Shown here piece by piece: positions 17,472 to 25,540 of a stretch of 43,555 bases of DNA (position 1 is the stretch's first letter; the number at the start of each line of letters is the position of its first letter). The position numbers were made by a program, and so were the translations under genes. The notes below the pieces were generated by a model that saw only the letters and a program-made list of their open reading frames with translations, ran no database searches and was not told where the DNA came from. Origin of the DNA: an uncultured Truepera sp. (GTDB taxonomy: Bacteria; Deinococcota; Deinococci; Deinococcales; Trueperaceae). The stretch is from contig CADCWP010000013.1 of NCBI GenBank assembly GCA_902806425.1, positions 1 through 43,555 on the forward strand, in the 5' to 3' direction.

Positions 17472-17903
17472 TCAAAAGTTAAAGGTATAGACACCGTTGT
17501 TAGTAGGGCCGCCCGTAGCTGTTGAGGAGGTAACGGAGAGCGTGTATTCAGAAGCGGCGGTGGCTGCATTAGCCGTAACTGTACAAGCGGTAACCGCAGT
17601 AGGGGCCGCAGCGGGAGCGCCTTCAGCGGTGAGTAGGGCAGCGGGGGTCATGCAACTGCCAGCCGCACCACCTCTTGCAAGTGCCGGATTACTGGCGTGA
17701 GCAGAGCCAACCCAATTCACAACGTTACGGCCATAGGTTTGGGCCGCGGTGTTCGTGGCGTTCCGGCGGGCGGTCAGCAGGTTTGGGATAAGAACCGCGG
17801 CCAGGATGCCGATGATCGCAATGACGATCAACGGTTCGATGAGGGTGAAGCCTTGGGTGGTTTGCCCTTTTAGTGCGTCGCGGCTAGTAGCCGCTGAAGT
17901 CAA
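17472..17903 (-). CDS. Type IV pilin-like protein
   Basis: 143-aa prepilin. An 18-residue leader ends in Gly, followed by FTLIE, where PilD would cut, and a hydrophobic helix (LIVIAIIGILAAVLIPNLLTAR). Position +6 of the mature protein is Pro instead of the usual Leu. The rest is Ala/Thr/Ser-rich with two Cys (GSCMTP and TACTVT) that could form the pilin disulphide loop. The only workable start is TTG 17903: an in-frame stop lies about 27 bases further upstream and there is no ATG/GTG. It lacks a clear Shine-Dalgarno and sits away from other pilus genes, so it may be a lone minor pilin or weakly expressed copy. Confidence 0.85.
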   Translation of the reverse strand: MTSAATSRDALKGQTTQGFTLIEPLIVIAIIGILAAVLIPNLLTARRNATNTAAQTYGRNVVNWVGSAHASNPALARGGAAGSCMTPAALLTAEGAPAAAPTAVTACTVTANAATAASEYTLSVTSSTATGGPTNNGVYTFNF

Positions 17904-17918
17904 GATATAGGGAGCGTT

Positions 17919-18218
17919 ATGACAAAACTCTTACGGGGTTTTACAGGTGCGGAACGGGTTAAGAACCTAGCGGAGCGCAGCGTATCGCGCGCCTCTCCGG
18001 GGGGCGTGTACAAGGTGGCGGTAGTGACGGCGGAAGCTTGGGCAGACGAGCCGATGACGCCGCCCGGGGTGGCGGCTCGAGCCGGAGAGGTCGTCATGCG
18101 GCACTTTGTACGAAAAGGCAGGTCCGGACGCCTGTACGCGTTCGGAAAGACGCAATCTGCGAGTTTGGGTGAGGACGTAGCGGCTGGGCTGCGGCAGCTG
18201 ACCACGCGGGACGGGTAG
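17919..18218 (+). CDS. Hypothetical protein, 99 aa
   Basis: Small basic protein of unknown function. It starts with ATG 17919 behind GGGAG and lies divergent from the pilin gene, 15 bases away. It shows MTKLLRGFTGAERVKNLAERS, then VYKVAVVTAEAWADEP and KGRSGRLYAFGKT; no motif recognised, no membrane segment. An open frame on the opposite strand covers almost the same bases but has no Shine-Dalgarno and poorer composition. The call depends on the ribosome site and frame only. Confidence 0.42.
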   Translation: MTKLLRGFTGAERVKNLAERSVSRASPGGVYKVAVVTAEAWADEPMTPPGVAARAGEVVMRHFVRKGRSGRLYAFGKTQSASLGEDVAAGLRQLTTRDG

Positions 18219-18325
18219 CGGGTTGAGCGTGCGAGCTGGATGGGTAGAGGCATGAAACTCGCCTCACACGCAGCGAACGTGTTGAGGAGCTTGTGAACAG
18301 CCCGCTCGGTTTACACGTCCGGTGC

Positions 18326-18331
18326 TATGCT
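18326..18331 (+). promoter_or_regulatory. -10 box TATGCT of vapBC-like operon
   Basis: TATGCT six bases before ATG 18338, no Shine-Dalgarno between; fits a leaderless transcript. No -35 of good fit was found. Confidence 0.5.
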
Positions 18332-18337
18332 GTGGTT

Positions 18338-18550
18338 ATGAAAACGACGGTAACGCTGCCTGAGGCTGTCTTTAATGAGTTGATGGCCCTTACTGAGGCT
18401 AAGACCCAAGGTGAAGCTGTTGAAGTCGCGGTTCAGCGGTTTGTGCAGCAGGCTAGACGCGACCAGCTCCGCGCCTATAGGGGTAAAGTTGACATCCTTT
18501 CAAACGACGAAATCGAGTCTACGGAAACCGTTATCACGCACGCGCATTGA
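18338..18550 (+). CDS. VapB-type antitoxin
   Basis: 70-aa putative antitoxin. The N-terminus MKTTVTLPEAVFNELMALT is a ribbon-helix-helix-like DNA-binding start as in VapB proteins that open with a TTVxLP/D strand, followed by a helical region and an acidic C-terminus that would wrap the toxin. ATG 18338 is chosen because a -10 box lies just upstream and the frame before it is unlike the family. Its end overlaps the toxin start by four bases (TTGA). By analogy with the family it neutralises the PIN toxin and represses its own promoter. Confidence 0.82.
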   Translation: MKTTVTLPEAVFNELMALTEAKTQGEAVEVAVQRFVQQARRDQLRAYRGKVDILSNDEIESTETVITHAH

Positions 18551-18921
18551 GGTTTACACTGATAGACACAAGCGCTTGGATAGACTTTTTTCGTGGGCGT
18601 GAACCAGTAGCTACGCGTGTAGACACTCTTATTTCTGAAAACCGCGCCTCTATCTGTGGCATGGTCGAGATGGAAATCCGCCAAGGGCTTCGTCAGCAGG
18701 AAGGGCCGCTTTTAGAAACATTGCGCGCGGTCCACTATCTAAAAACTGTAGAAGACGACTTTTCGAATGCGGGCGACCTGCTTGCTGCGTTGCGGCGACG
18801 AGGCGTGACTATCCCTGCCACAGACGGTCTTATTGCTCAGATAGCCTTGAGGAGCGGTGTGCCGCTGTTAGCTAACGATGAGCATTTCGGTTATGTTCCA
18901 AAGCTTATGCTCGCGGAATAG
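18547..18921 (+). CDS. VapC-type PIN-domain toxin
   Basis: 124-aa PIN-domain ribonuclease. Metal-binding acidic residues are in place: D7 (LIDTSAWIDFFRG), E43 (MVEMEI), D93 (TDGLIAQIAL) and D111 (ANDEHF). VapC toxins cut tRNA or rRNA when freed from antitoxin. TTG start overlaps the antitoxin stop, giving coupled synthesis below antitoxin level. All catalytic positions are intact, so the pair could be active. Isolated TA pairs like this are commonly acquired horizontally; here it sits in the accessory stretch 17-19 kb. Confidence 0.9.
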   Translation: MRFTLIDTSAWIDFFRGREPVATRVDTLISENRASICGMVEMEIRQGLRQQEGPLLETLRAVHYLKTVEDDFSNAGDLLAALRRRGVTIPATDGLIAQIALRSGVPLLANDEHFGYVPKLMLAE

Positions 18922-19140
18922 TGTGCCAAACATTCAACATACGCAGTAGCCAACAAAAAGCTCCGCCGGTTTTCAGCGGCACCTAACGATCACCCCTTAT
19001 GGCTGCTTCTTCCGATCTGACCAGATTCGAGGGTCGCCACCGCGCTGAGCCGACGGAGCAGAGGCGAGTCTAACATACGTGCCAGGGAAGTCAAAACGAG
19101 CCAAGTACTAGAGAAAACCTCTATGCGCTGCTGTCTGCTG

Positions 19141-21345
19141 TTAAGCCTTGAGGCCCGGTCGTGAGCGGTAGATGCGCGTCACGTCGTCTACGCGCAGCAC
19201 TGCGTCTTTGACCCTATCGACCTCGGTCTGGTCTTTGACGTCGATGCGGAAGTGGATGCGGGCGCTGGTGCTGTTCTGCACGTCGGCGGCGACGCGCGAC
19301 GCGGACTTGTTCATCCCGGCGATCACGTCTAGAACGTTCATCAGCAGGCCGGGGCGGTCGACGCCGACGACCTCGAAATCGACCGGGTAGACCTCGCCGG
19401 AGGGCGCGTCCCAGGTGACGTTGACGAGCCGTTCGGCCTCTTTACGCAAGAGGTGCTTGACGTTCGGGCAGTCGTGGCGGTGAACCGTCACCCCGCGCCC
19501 GCGCGTCACGTAGCCCACAACGGCGTCGCCACGCACCGGCGAGCAGCACTGCGCGAGCTTGGCGGGCGCGTCGAGGCCGTCCAGATAGATGCCACCGGTT
19601 CCGCGTTTGGGTTGGGGGAGGTTTTTAGGCGAGGGTTTGGGCGCTTCGGGGAGGAGTTCGGATAAAATCTGCTTGGTGGTGATGCGTTTGGCGTGGAGTG
19701 CCAGGTAGAGTTCGTCTACGGAGTCGGCGCTTATGAGTTTGCGGGCGGCGACCTCGAGCTTTTTGCCGGTGTAGTGCGCTACCGAGAGGTGCTTGCGGCG
19801 CAGGGCGCGCTCGAGGGTGCGTTTAGCTCCGTTTAAGATGCCGTCGCGCTCCTGCTGCCTAAAATAATGCCGAATCTTCTGCTTCGCTCCGCGCGTGACG
19901 ACCAGGCCCAGCCAGTCGGGAGACGGCCCGTACTGCGCGCCACGGTTTGTCAGGATTTCGACGCGGTCACCCGTTTGCAGCGTGTACGAGAGCGGCACGA
20001 TCTCACCGTTCACCCGCGCCCCGGTACAGCGGTGCCCGACCTGCGTATGCACGTGATAGGCGAAGTCGATGGGTGTGCTGCCAAGCGGCAAGTTTACTAC
20101 GTCCCCGGCCGGGGTAAAGATAAGCACACGCTCCGACAAAAAGTCGGTTTTGACCGTGTCGATAAACGCGCCCGCGCTCTCGGTCCCCTCGTCAACGTCT
20201 AAAAGCTGTTTCATCCAGGTCAGGCGGTGTTGGAGCGTGCCGGAAGCGTCGCCTAGGCCCTGCTTGTACGCCCAGTGCGCCGCGACTCCGTACTCGGCGA
20301 CCTCGTGCATCCGGGTGGTACGAATCTGCACCTCGATGGGCTGACCCTGAAGGCCGATAACGGTCGTGTGCAGGGACTGGTAGCCGTTGGGTTTGGGGAC
20401 CGCGACGTAGTCTTTGAAGCGACCCGGAATCGGCGTCCAGATCGAGTGGATGATGCCCAGGGCGCGGTAGCAGACGGCTTTCTCCTCGTCTTCTGCGCTC
20501 ATACCCGCGGTAGTAGGTGAGAGCACCACCCGGATCGCCATCAGGTCGAAGATTTGGTCCAGGTTCTTGGCGTCGCGCAAGATTTTGCGGTGAACACTGT
20601 AGAGCCCTTTGCTCCGGCCCGAGATATCGAAGCGTAGGCCCTCCTGCGTGAGGCGCTCCTCTAGCAGCGTGATCGAGCGCGCCACATACGCCTCGCGCTC
20701 GGCGCGGCGCATCCGGACCTGGCGCTCCAAAGTGCGGTAGCGTTCGGGCTCGAGGTACTGGAATCCCAGCTCCTCCAACTCGCTCTTGATGTGGTTGATA
20801 CCCAAGCGGTGCGCGAGCGGCGCGAAAATCTCCAGCGTCTCGCGGGCGATGCGCTTTTGCTTTTCGGGCGGCATAAACTTAAGCGTCCGCATGTTGTGCA
20901 GCCGGTCGGCGAGCTTGACGATGATGATGCGAACGTCGCTAACCATCGCCAGGAGCATCTGCCGCAAGTTTTCGGCCTGCTCATCCTCGTAGACCGCGTC
21001 GAGCTTCGAGATTTTAAGTTTGCTGATCTTCGTCTCGCCCTCGACGATACTCCGCACGGCCACCCCGAAGCGCGCTTCGATCTCCGCTAGGGTGACCTCG
21101 GTGTCCTCGACGGTGTCGTGTAAAAGTCCCGCGATAAGCGCGTCGGCGTCGAGCTGCATCTCGGCCAAAAGCTCGGTGACCGCGACCGGGTGCGTGATGT
21201 ACGGCTCTCCCGAACGGCGCAGGACGCCCCGGTGTGCGCACTCAGCAAAGCTGTACGCCGCTACCAGACGGGCGCGGTCGGCCTCGGTCAGGTAGTCGGT
21301 TTGTCGTAACAGGGTGGGCGGAGGGTGCGGCGACAGCGTCTCCAT
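19141..21345 (-). CDS. Bifunctional (p)ppGpp synthetase/hydrolase, RelA/SpoT family
   Basis: 734-aa Rsh protein. Domains in order: HD hydrolase with HDTVEDTE (HDxxED intact), synthetase with GRFKDYVAVPKPNGYQSLH, TGS domain (FTPAGDVVNLPLGSTPIDFAYHVHT), helical/zinc-finger region (CCSPVRGD and HDCPN), and a C-terminal ACT domain. The RFKD motif is the RxKD form found in bifunctional enzymes rather than the ExDD of synthetase-only RelA. ATG 21345 is chosen, with GGGGGG a few bases upstream; the in-frame extension to 21483 is unlike the family. It controls the stringent response. Confidence 0.95.
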   Translation of the reverse strand: METLSPHPPPTLLRQTDYLTEADRARLVAAYSFAECAHRGVLRRSGEPYITHPVAVTELLAEMQLDADALIAGLLHDTVEDTEVTLAEIEARFGVAVRSIVEGETKISKLKISKLDAVYEDEQAENLRQMLLAMVSDVRIIIVKLADRLHNMRTLKFMPPEKQKRIARETLEIFAPLAHRLGINHIKSELEELGFQYLEPERYRTLERQVRMRRAEREAYVARSITLLEERLTQEGLRFDISGRSKGLYSVHRKILRDAKNLDQIFDLMAIRVVLSPTTAGMSAEDEEKAVCYRALGIIHSIWTPIPGRFKDYVAVPKPNGYQSLHTTVIGLQGQPIEVQIRTTRMHEVAEYGVAAHWAYKQGLGDASGTLQHRLTWMKQLLDVDEGTESAGAFIDTVKTDFLSERVLIFTPAGDVVNLPLGSTPIDFAYHVHTQVGHRCTGARVNGEIVPLSYTLQTGDRVEILTNRGAQYGPSPDWLGLVVTRGAKQKIRHYFRQQERDGILNGAKRTLERALRRKHLSVAHYTGKKLEVAARKLISADSVDELYLALHAKRITTKQILSELLPEAPKPSPKNLPQPKRGTGGIYLDGLDAPAKLAQCCSPVRGDAVVGYVTRGRGVTVHRHDCPNVKHLLRKEAERLVNVTWDAPSGEVYPVDFEVVGVDRPGLLMNVLDVIAGMNKSASRVAADVQNSTSARIHFRIDVKDQTEVDRVKDAVLRVDDVTRIYRSRPGLKA

Positions 21346-21677
21346 GTGTCCCCCCAATCTACCACAGCCGAGGCCTACAGCCCTGAATACATAAGTCAAA
21401 ATATTGGAAGCGAAAAGTAGAAAAGCCGTAAAGGGTAAAGTGAAGGAAGCGGGGCGAAGGTCCCTCCGGTGAGTCCCAAACACCTCTGAGGGCGTGATAG
21501 CGGCTTAAACCAGGCGTGTGCCCGCCGAGCCTACACCTGCTATCTTTCTCCCACGAGTACATCTTTAGACCGGGCGGCCTACCTGTCGTTTCAAAGCTCA
21601 CCACCGGCGAGTTCTCGGGGGTGGGCGACACCTAAGCCTCTCCAAGTACGCCAACCCAACCGTCTATCCTTAGCGCG
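21346..21677. other. Non-coding stretch between lptF/G-like gene and relA/spoT
   Basis: 332 bases with no convincing gene. An AT-richer patch at about 21385-21435 holds TTGACT on the minus strand (21394-21399), a candidate -35 for relA/spoT, but the -10 at proper spacing (TAGGCC) is poor. TAGATT on the minus strand lies close to the relA ATG and could be a second -10. No hairpin with a T-run was found after the lptF/G-like gene. Confidence 0.45.
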
Positions 21678-22802
21678 TCATCTCAGGTTCGTCCGCGTAT
21701 AAAGCAGATAGAGCCCCACGCTGAGCAGCAGCGCGTTGCCGAACCAGAGCCCCAACCACACCGGCAGTACTCCGGCTTGGGCCAACAGTTGCCCGAGCGT
21801 CAGCAGCACGTACCACGCGAGCGTGACCGATAGCGACAACCCGAAGGCGACGCTGCGGCTCCGCGCGTGCAGGACGGCGAGTGGCAGGGCGACCGCGAGA
21901 AGCGTCAGGTTGGCAAACGGCTCGGCGAGCTTGCGGTGAAAAAGGACGGCGGCGGCGCGGCGCTCGGTGACGCCCAGACCCGCGTCGTAGGCGTCTTGCC
22001 GGGCTTGTGAGATCGAACGGGCATCCTCGAAGCCGCCGCCCGAGTAGCGGGTGATGAGCGCGTCGGGGTCCTCGGAAAAACTCAGGGTCAGCGGCGCGTC
22101 CGGCGTGGTCGCGCGGTTGTTGAGCCGGACAAGGTTCCCCAGCACCGTCTCGGCGTCTCCGGAGGCGTCTGTGAGGGCTCCCAAATCCAGCCGCGCGCTG
22201 TGGTAGCCGTAGAGCGTCAGGCTCTCGCCTGTGAAGCGGGCGCGCTCGGCGAGCACCACGCTCAGCTCATCATCCTGCCAAGCCTCGAGCCGCACCCCGA
22301 GCAGTTCGTCGTCCGGGGTCACGGCGCTAAACGAGAGCGTGTAGTCGCCTACCGGCAGCTTCTGCTGCACCAACCGGTAGAGTCCGCCGCCGCTCGTAAG
22401 CTCCCACCATAGGGAACCCACACGCACATTCGTCCAGGGCAGCACCCACTGATTCATGCTCAGCGCAAACCCGGCGGCGAGCAGCCCGAGCACGAGGAGG
22501 GGCGCGCCAAGCCGCCGCAGCGCGATCCCGCCCGCTTGGACGGCGAGCAGTTCGTTGGCCGCCGCAAGCCGCCCGAACGACAGCAGCACCGCCAGAAGCA
22601 GCGCTATCGGCAGCGTCTGCACTATCGCCGCCGGGAACTGAAGCAGCAGCCAGTAGAGAAGCCCCCCCAGCGGCGTCCCGACGATCCAGCCGAGGCGCGG
22701 CAAGTTGGCGCTCATCACGGCCAGCCCGCTGTAGAGGAGCAGGCCGAACAAAAAGGGCGGTAAGCTTTCGTTTAAGAGGTAGCGGTCGAGGCGTCTTAGC
22801 AC
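21678..22802 (-). CDS. LptF/LptG family permease (YjgP/YjgQ)
   Basis: 374-aa inner-membrane protein of the LPS-transport type. Three N-terminal membrane segments, a periplasmic jellyroll-like region (about 130-265) and three C-terminal segments. The family motif appears as NELLAVQAGGIALRRL. LptF/G with the LptB ATPase pull lipid from the inner membrane towards the periplasmic bridge. Only one permease is here, so the partner must be elsewhere or the protein acts as a homodimer. Start GTG 22802 has no clear Shine-Dalgarno. It follows the LptD-like gene by 67 bases on the same strand. Confidence 0.88.
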   Translation of the reverse strand: MLRRLDRYLLNESLPPFLFGLLLYSGLAVMSANLPRLGWIVGTPLGGLLYWLLLQFPAAIVQTLPIALLLAVLLSFGRLAAANELLAVQAGGIALRRLGAPLLVLGLLAAGFALSMNQWVLPWTNVRVGSLWWELTSGGGLYRLVQQKLPVGDYTLSFSAVTPDDELLGVRLEAWQDDELSVVLAERARFTGESLTLYGYHSARLDLGALTDASGDAETVLGNLVRLNNRATTPDAPLTLSFSEDPDALITRYSGGGFEDARSISQARQDAYDAGLGVTERRAAAVLFHRKLAEPFANLTLLAVALPLAVLHARSRSVAFGLSLSVTLAWYVLLTLGQLLAQAGVLPVWLGLWFGNALLLSVGLYLLYTRTNLR

Positions 22803-22869
22803 AAGTCGGGTTTCAAAGGGGTTTCATGGCCGTGATTCATAGGGTGTTTTACTCACCTGTACCTTCGGG

Positions 22870-24834
22870 TTAGGGGGACAGCCGCACGTCGAAGGCGGTG
22901 CGGACGCTTTCGTCGTGGAGGCGGTAGGACGCTACCAGCGTACCGCAGCAGCTCTTGACCGCCACCGAGAGCCCGTAACCGGTCACCGTCGGCAGCGGCT
23001 CACCGGTCACGAGCGGCGCGGCGTTGAGACCTAAAAAGGGCCGCAGCGTGAGGCCGGAGAACGTCAGCGGATAGCTCGCGTAGACCTCGAGCAGCTTGAG
23101 CCCGGCCTCGTCGGGCAGGAGGTCGTAGCGCGCTTTGAAGCCCAACTCGAGGTCGCTCGCCAGCACGAACTCGGTCTCCGCCCTTACAAAGGCGTCGATG
23201 TCCCTGTCCGCCGGACCCAGGAGCCCGGCAAACTCCGCCGTAAAGCGGTTGACCGTGGAAAAGTCTCCCAAGGAGAAGGTGCGCGCGGCTTCCAAACGCG
23301 CTATTCTAACCGGATTCGTCGCGCCTGCAAGTCTAAACGCGTAGCGCCCTTGAAGCTTGAGGCTGCCGTGATCGTCCACCCACGCCACGGAACCGTCGAC
23401 GAAGCTTTTAGGCTCGAGCCGGTCCAAGCTCTTAGCGAAGGGCGAGCCGCCCAGCACCGCCTGATGCTCGAAGCTAAAGGCGCTGTAAAGGGGTCCGGAC
23501 TGCGCGCGCCACGACGGCACCAGCTTTACACCGAGCTGAGTCTGGTCGTCGGCGCTTCCCAGCGGGTAGTAGGTAAAGCCTGTCTCCGTCCGCAGCCCAA
23601 ACGTTCCCAGTGGGGTCGGCGCGCCCGTGTAGAGGGCGCTGCCTTTGACGCCCAGCCGCGGCGACGCGACCAGGGTGTCGGCGAGCGTCTGTCTTGAAAG
23701 CGCGCCGAAGAGCTGCCCACTCAAGACCAGCGTGTCACCCAGCTCAGCCGAAATCTGCGTCAGCCGCCGGGCCCCGTTTAAGCTGAGCGCGACCTCGTGC
23801 AAAAAGCCCGCTGCTCTCCAGTCGCGGTTCGTCGTGCTGAGGTCGACGTCGAGCCCCGGCGCAAGCGGGGTGCGGAAAATCGCGTCGGCGCGCCACCCCG
23901 GCCCGACCCGTCCGAGCGCCGCCCGCCAGCGGTCCAAGTTCAGGTTTAGAAGCGCGACCAGGCCGGTTGGGTACCTGGCGGCGAACCCGGCCCCGCCCAG
24001 CTCCAAAGACGCCCAGGGCGCGAGCTGAAGCGGTACCGCGACCTTGGTGCCTTGATCGATGGTCGCCCCGACCGGCTCCGGCGCGGCGGGTGCTGCGAGC
24101 AGCGGGCCACCGATCACGGCGCTACCCCCGGCCCCCGGCGCGCCATCTAAAAGAAGTCGCAGGTTGGGGTTGAGGGGAACGCGCAAACCCATGGCCTCGA
24201 GTCTCCCCTGCTTGATCCGCGCGACGCCGGTAAGCAGGTTGATGGTGACACCCGGCGCGCTGAGCGTGTAAGGTCCGTCCCCTTCACAGGCGCAGGTGCT
24301 CGCGCGGGCGTTCCTAAGCACGAGCCTGTTCGCGCTCAGCGCCGCCGCCGTACTCTCGACCCGGAAGTTGCCTAGACGCAAGCTGACCCCGGTTAGGACC
24401 GTCCAGCCACGCTCCAAGTTGTAACGCGCCCGCACCGCACGCCCCGAAAACTGTGGACTCATGACCGACAGGTTTCGCAGCCTGATCCCCACCGCGTTAC
24501 CGGAGAGCCGTTCGGCGAACAGCGTAAACGTCTCCAAGGTCAGCGTCGCGCCTTCGGCCACAAAGGTCGGCTCGGCCTGCACCCCGGCGACGTGCATGGT
24601 CGGGGCGCTCAGCGTGACGCTGGGTTCACCTGCGGAGGTGAAACAAACGCCGTTAAAGAGCCGAGCCTCGTCACGGGCGCTGTTGTAGCGAAAATCGCCC
24701 GTATAGACGACGCCCAGGCCGGGAAGCGTCAGCTCCTGAGCGTAATCCTCAGGCACGCAAGAGGCGAACACCACACCCGAGGCGAATAACCAGAAAGCGA
24801 GCAGCCAAAGGGTGAAGGAGCGCAAAAAGTGCAT
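22870..24834 (-). CDS. LptD-like outer-membrane assembly protein
   Basis: 654-aa exported protein. Signal peptide of about 25 residues ending VFA before the first Cys, an N-terminal OstA/LptA-like beta region, a Pro/Ala linker, then an aromatic-rich beta-barrel domain. Near the C-terminus is a Cys pair in VKSCCGTLVASYRL, matching the paired Cys of E. coli LptD that form disulphides with N-terminal Cys. N-terminal Cys (first after the signal, another about 38 further, then CAC) are present. ATG 24834 is preferred to GTG 24846, with GGGG at six bases. It follows the LptA-like gene. The cargo need not be classical LPS, which Deinococcota are often said to lack. Confidence 0.78.
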   Translation of the reverse strand: MHFLRSFTLWLLAFWLFASGVVFASCVPEDYAQELTLPGLGVVYTGDFRYNSARDEARLFNGVCFTSAGEPSVTLSAPTMHVAGVQAEPTFVAEGATLTLETFTLFAERLSGNAVGIRLRNLSVMSPQFSGRAVRARYNLERGWTVLTGVSLRLGNFRVESTAAALSANRLVLRNARASTCACEGDGPYTLSAPGVTINLLTGVARIKQGRLEAMGLRVPLNPNLRLLLDGAPGAGGSAVIGGPLLAAPAAPEPVGATIDQGTKVAVPLQLAPWASLELGGAGFAARYPTGLVALLNLNLDRWRAALGRVGPGWRADAIFRTPLAPGLDVDLSTTNRDWRAAGFLHEVALSLNGARRLTQISAELGDTLVLSGQLFGALSRQTLADTLVASPRLGVKGSALYTGAPTPLGTFGLRTETGFTYYPLGSADDQTQLGVKLVPSWRAQSGPLYSAFSFEHQAVLGGSPFAKSLDRLEPKSFVDGSVAWVDDHGSLKLQGRYAFRLAGATNPVRIARLEAARTFSLGDFSTVNRFTAEFAGLLGPADRDIDAFVRAETEFVLASDLELGFKARYDLLPDEAGLKLLEVYASYPLTFSGLTLRPFLGLNAAPLVTGEPLPTVTGYGLSVAVKSCCGTLVASYRLHDESVRTAFDVRLSP

Positions 24835-24852
24835 ATAGCGCCCCACTTTACG

Positions 24853-25506
24853 CTACGGCAAGAAGGGCGCGAAGCGCAGCCGTACCGCCGCTGGGACCTG
24901 CGTCTCAGCTGAGAGCGCGCCCGCAGCGTCCCAGGTCAAGGCCAGCAGCTCCCCCGCGTCACCCCGCAGCGCGAACGGGCCGTCTTGATAGCGGTAGGGA
25001 CCGACTAGCAGGGCCTGCCGTCCGGAGAGGTCGATGAGCGCCCGCTCGCCGCTGAGTTCGGGGGTGGTGCTCGTAACACCGCCGCTCAGCACGGCAACGT
25101 CGCCCTTTAGGTCGATCTCGATGGTGTCGGCCCCGAGCCCCAGCGCCTCGCCTACAAACGTCGCTCCTTGGGCGGCCCGGAGCCTCTGCGACGCGAACTC
25201 GAAGCGCAGGCTAGGGGACGTGAGCGTCCCGAAGTCCCCTCTGACCACCGCCGTCTCGACCTCGATAAAGTCGCCCTCCAGGTAGCGGATAAACGAGCCT
25301 ACAAGCGTGACACCCTCCTCGCGGTAGCTGATCTCACCGCCCTGCGGCAGGGTCGTGACGCCGGTCGTGAGGTCGAGTTCTTCGGGGCCACTGGGCCGGA
25401 CGGTGAGCGCCGCGAAGTCTTGGGGGGTGCCGACCGGAGCAGCCCAGGCCACAGAGGCAGATAGGGCGAGTAGAAAAAGGGGCAGAAAAGAACGTCGTAA
25501 ACTCAT
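24853..25506 (-). CDS. LptA/OstA-like periplasmic protein
   Basis: 217-aa exported protein with a clear signal peptide (MSLRRSFLPLFLLALSASVA, ends AWA). The mature part is repetitive beta-strand sequence with alternating hydrophobic residues and Gly turns (GEISYREEGVTLVGSF; FASQRLRAAQGATFVG), as in LptA/OstA bridge proteins. ATG 25506 is chosen from the signal peptide; the longer frame runs into the M16 gene. The start codon lies in the loop of a perfect 10-bp inverted repeat, and there is no Shine-Dalgarno. It is placed between M16 proteases and the LptD-like gene. Confidence 0.75.
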   Translation of the reverse strand: MSLRRSFLPLFLLALSASVAWAAPVGTPQDFAALTVRPSGPEELDLTTGVTTLPQGGEISYREEGVTLVGSFIRYLEGDFIEVETAVVRGDFGTLTSPSLRFEFASQRLRAAQGATFVGEALGLGADTIEIDLKGDVAVLSGGVTSTTPELSGERALIDLSGRQALLVGPYRYQDGPFALRGDAGELLALTWDAAGALSAETQVPAAVRLRFAPFLP

Positions 25507-25522
25507 AAAAAAGTTTACGACG
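25493..25522 (-). repeat. Perfect hairpin over the LptA-like start codon
   Basis: On the minus strand CGTCGTAAAC pairs with GTTTACGACG; the 10-base loop is TTTTTTATGA and contains the ATG. The downstream arm is coding and is followed by TTCTTTTC, so the structure looks like both a start-site sequestering hairpin and a weak terminator. TAAACT overlapping the 5' arm is also a possible -10 for a leaderless transcript (five bases before the ATG). Confidence 0.65.
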
Positions 25523-25540
25523 CAGCGGGTGAGAAAGGCT

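Noticed and set aside
17900-18253. 117-codon - strand frame opposite the 99-aa hypothetical
   Set aside because: No ribosome site and composition like a shadow; the + strand frame has GGGAG before its ATG, though that call is also weak.
19109-19123. Small TAGAG/CTCTA hairpin after relA/spoT as terminator
   Set aside because: Five pairs only and no T-run on the minus strand.
21346-21483. In-frame N-terminal extension of relA/spoT
   Set aside because: Hydrophobic sequence unlike the family; ATG 21345 has a G-rich ribosome site and the conserved N-terminus follows it.
21359-21631. 90-codon - strand frame upstream of relA/spoT
   Set aside because: GTG start, no recognised domain, overlaps relA start region in another frame; treated as non-coding.
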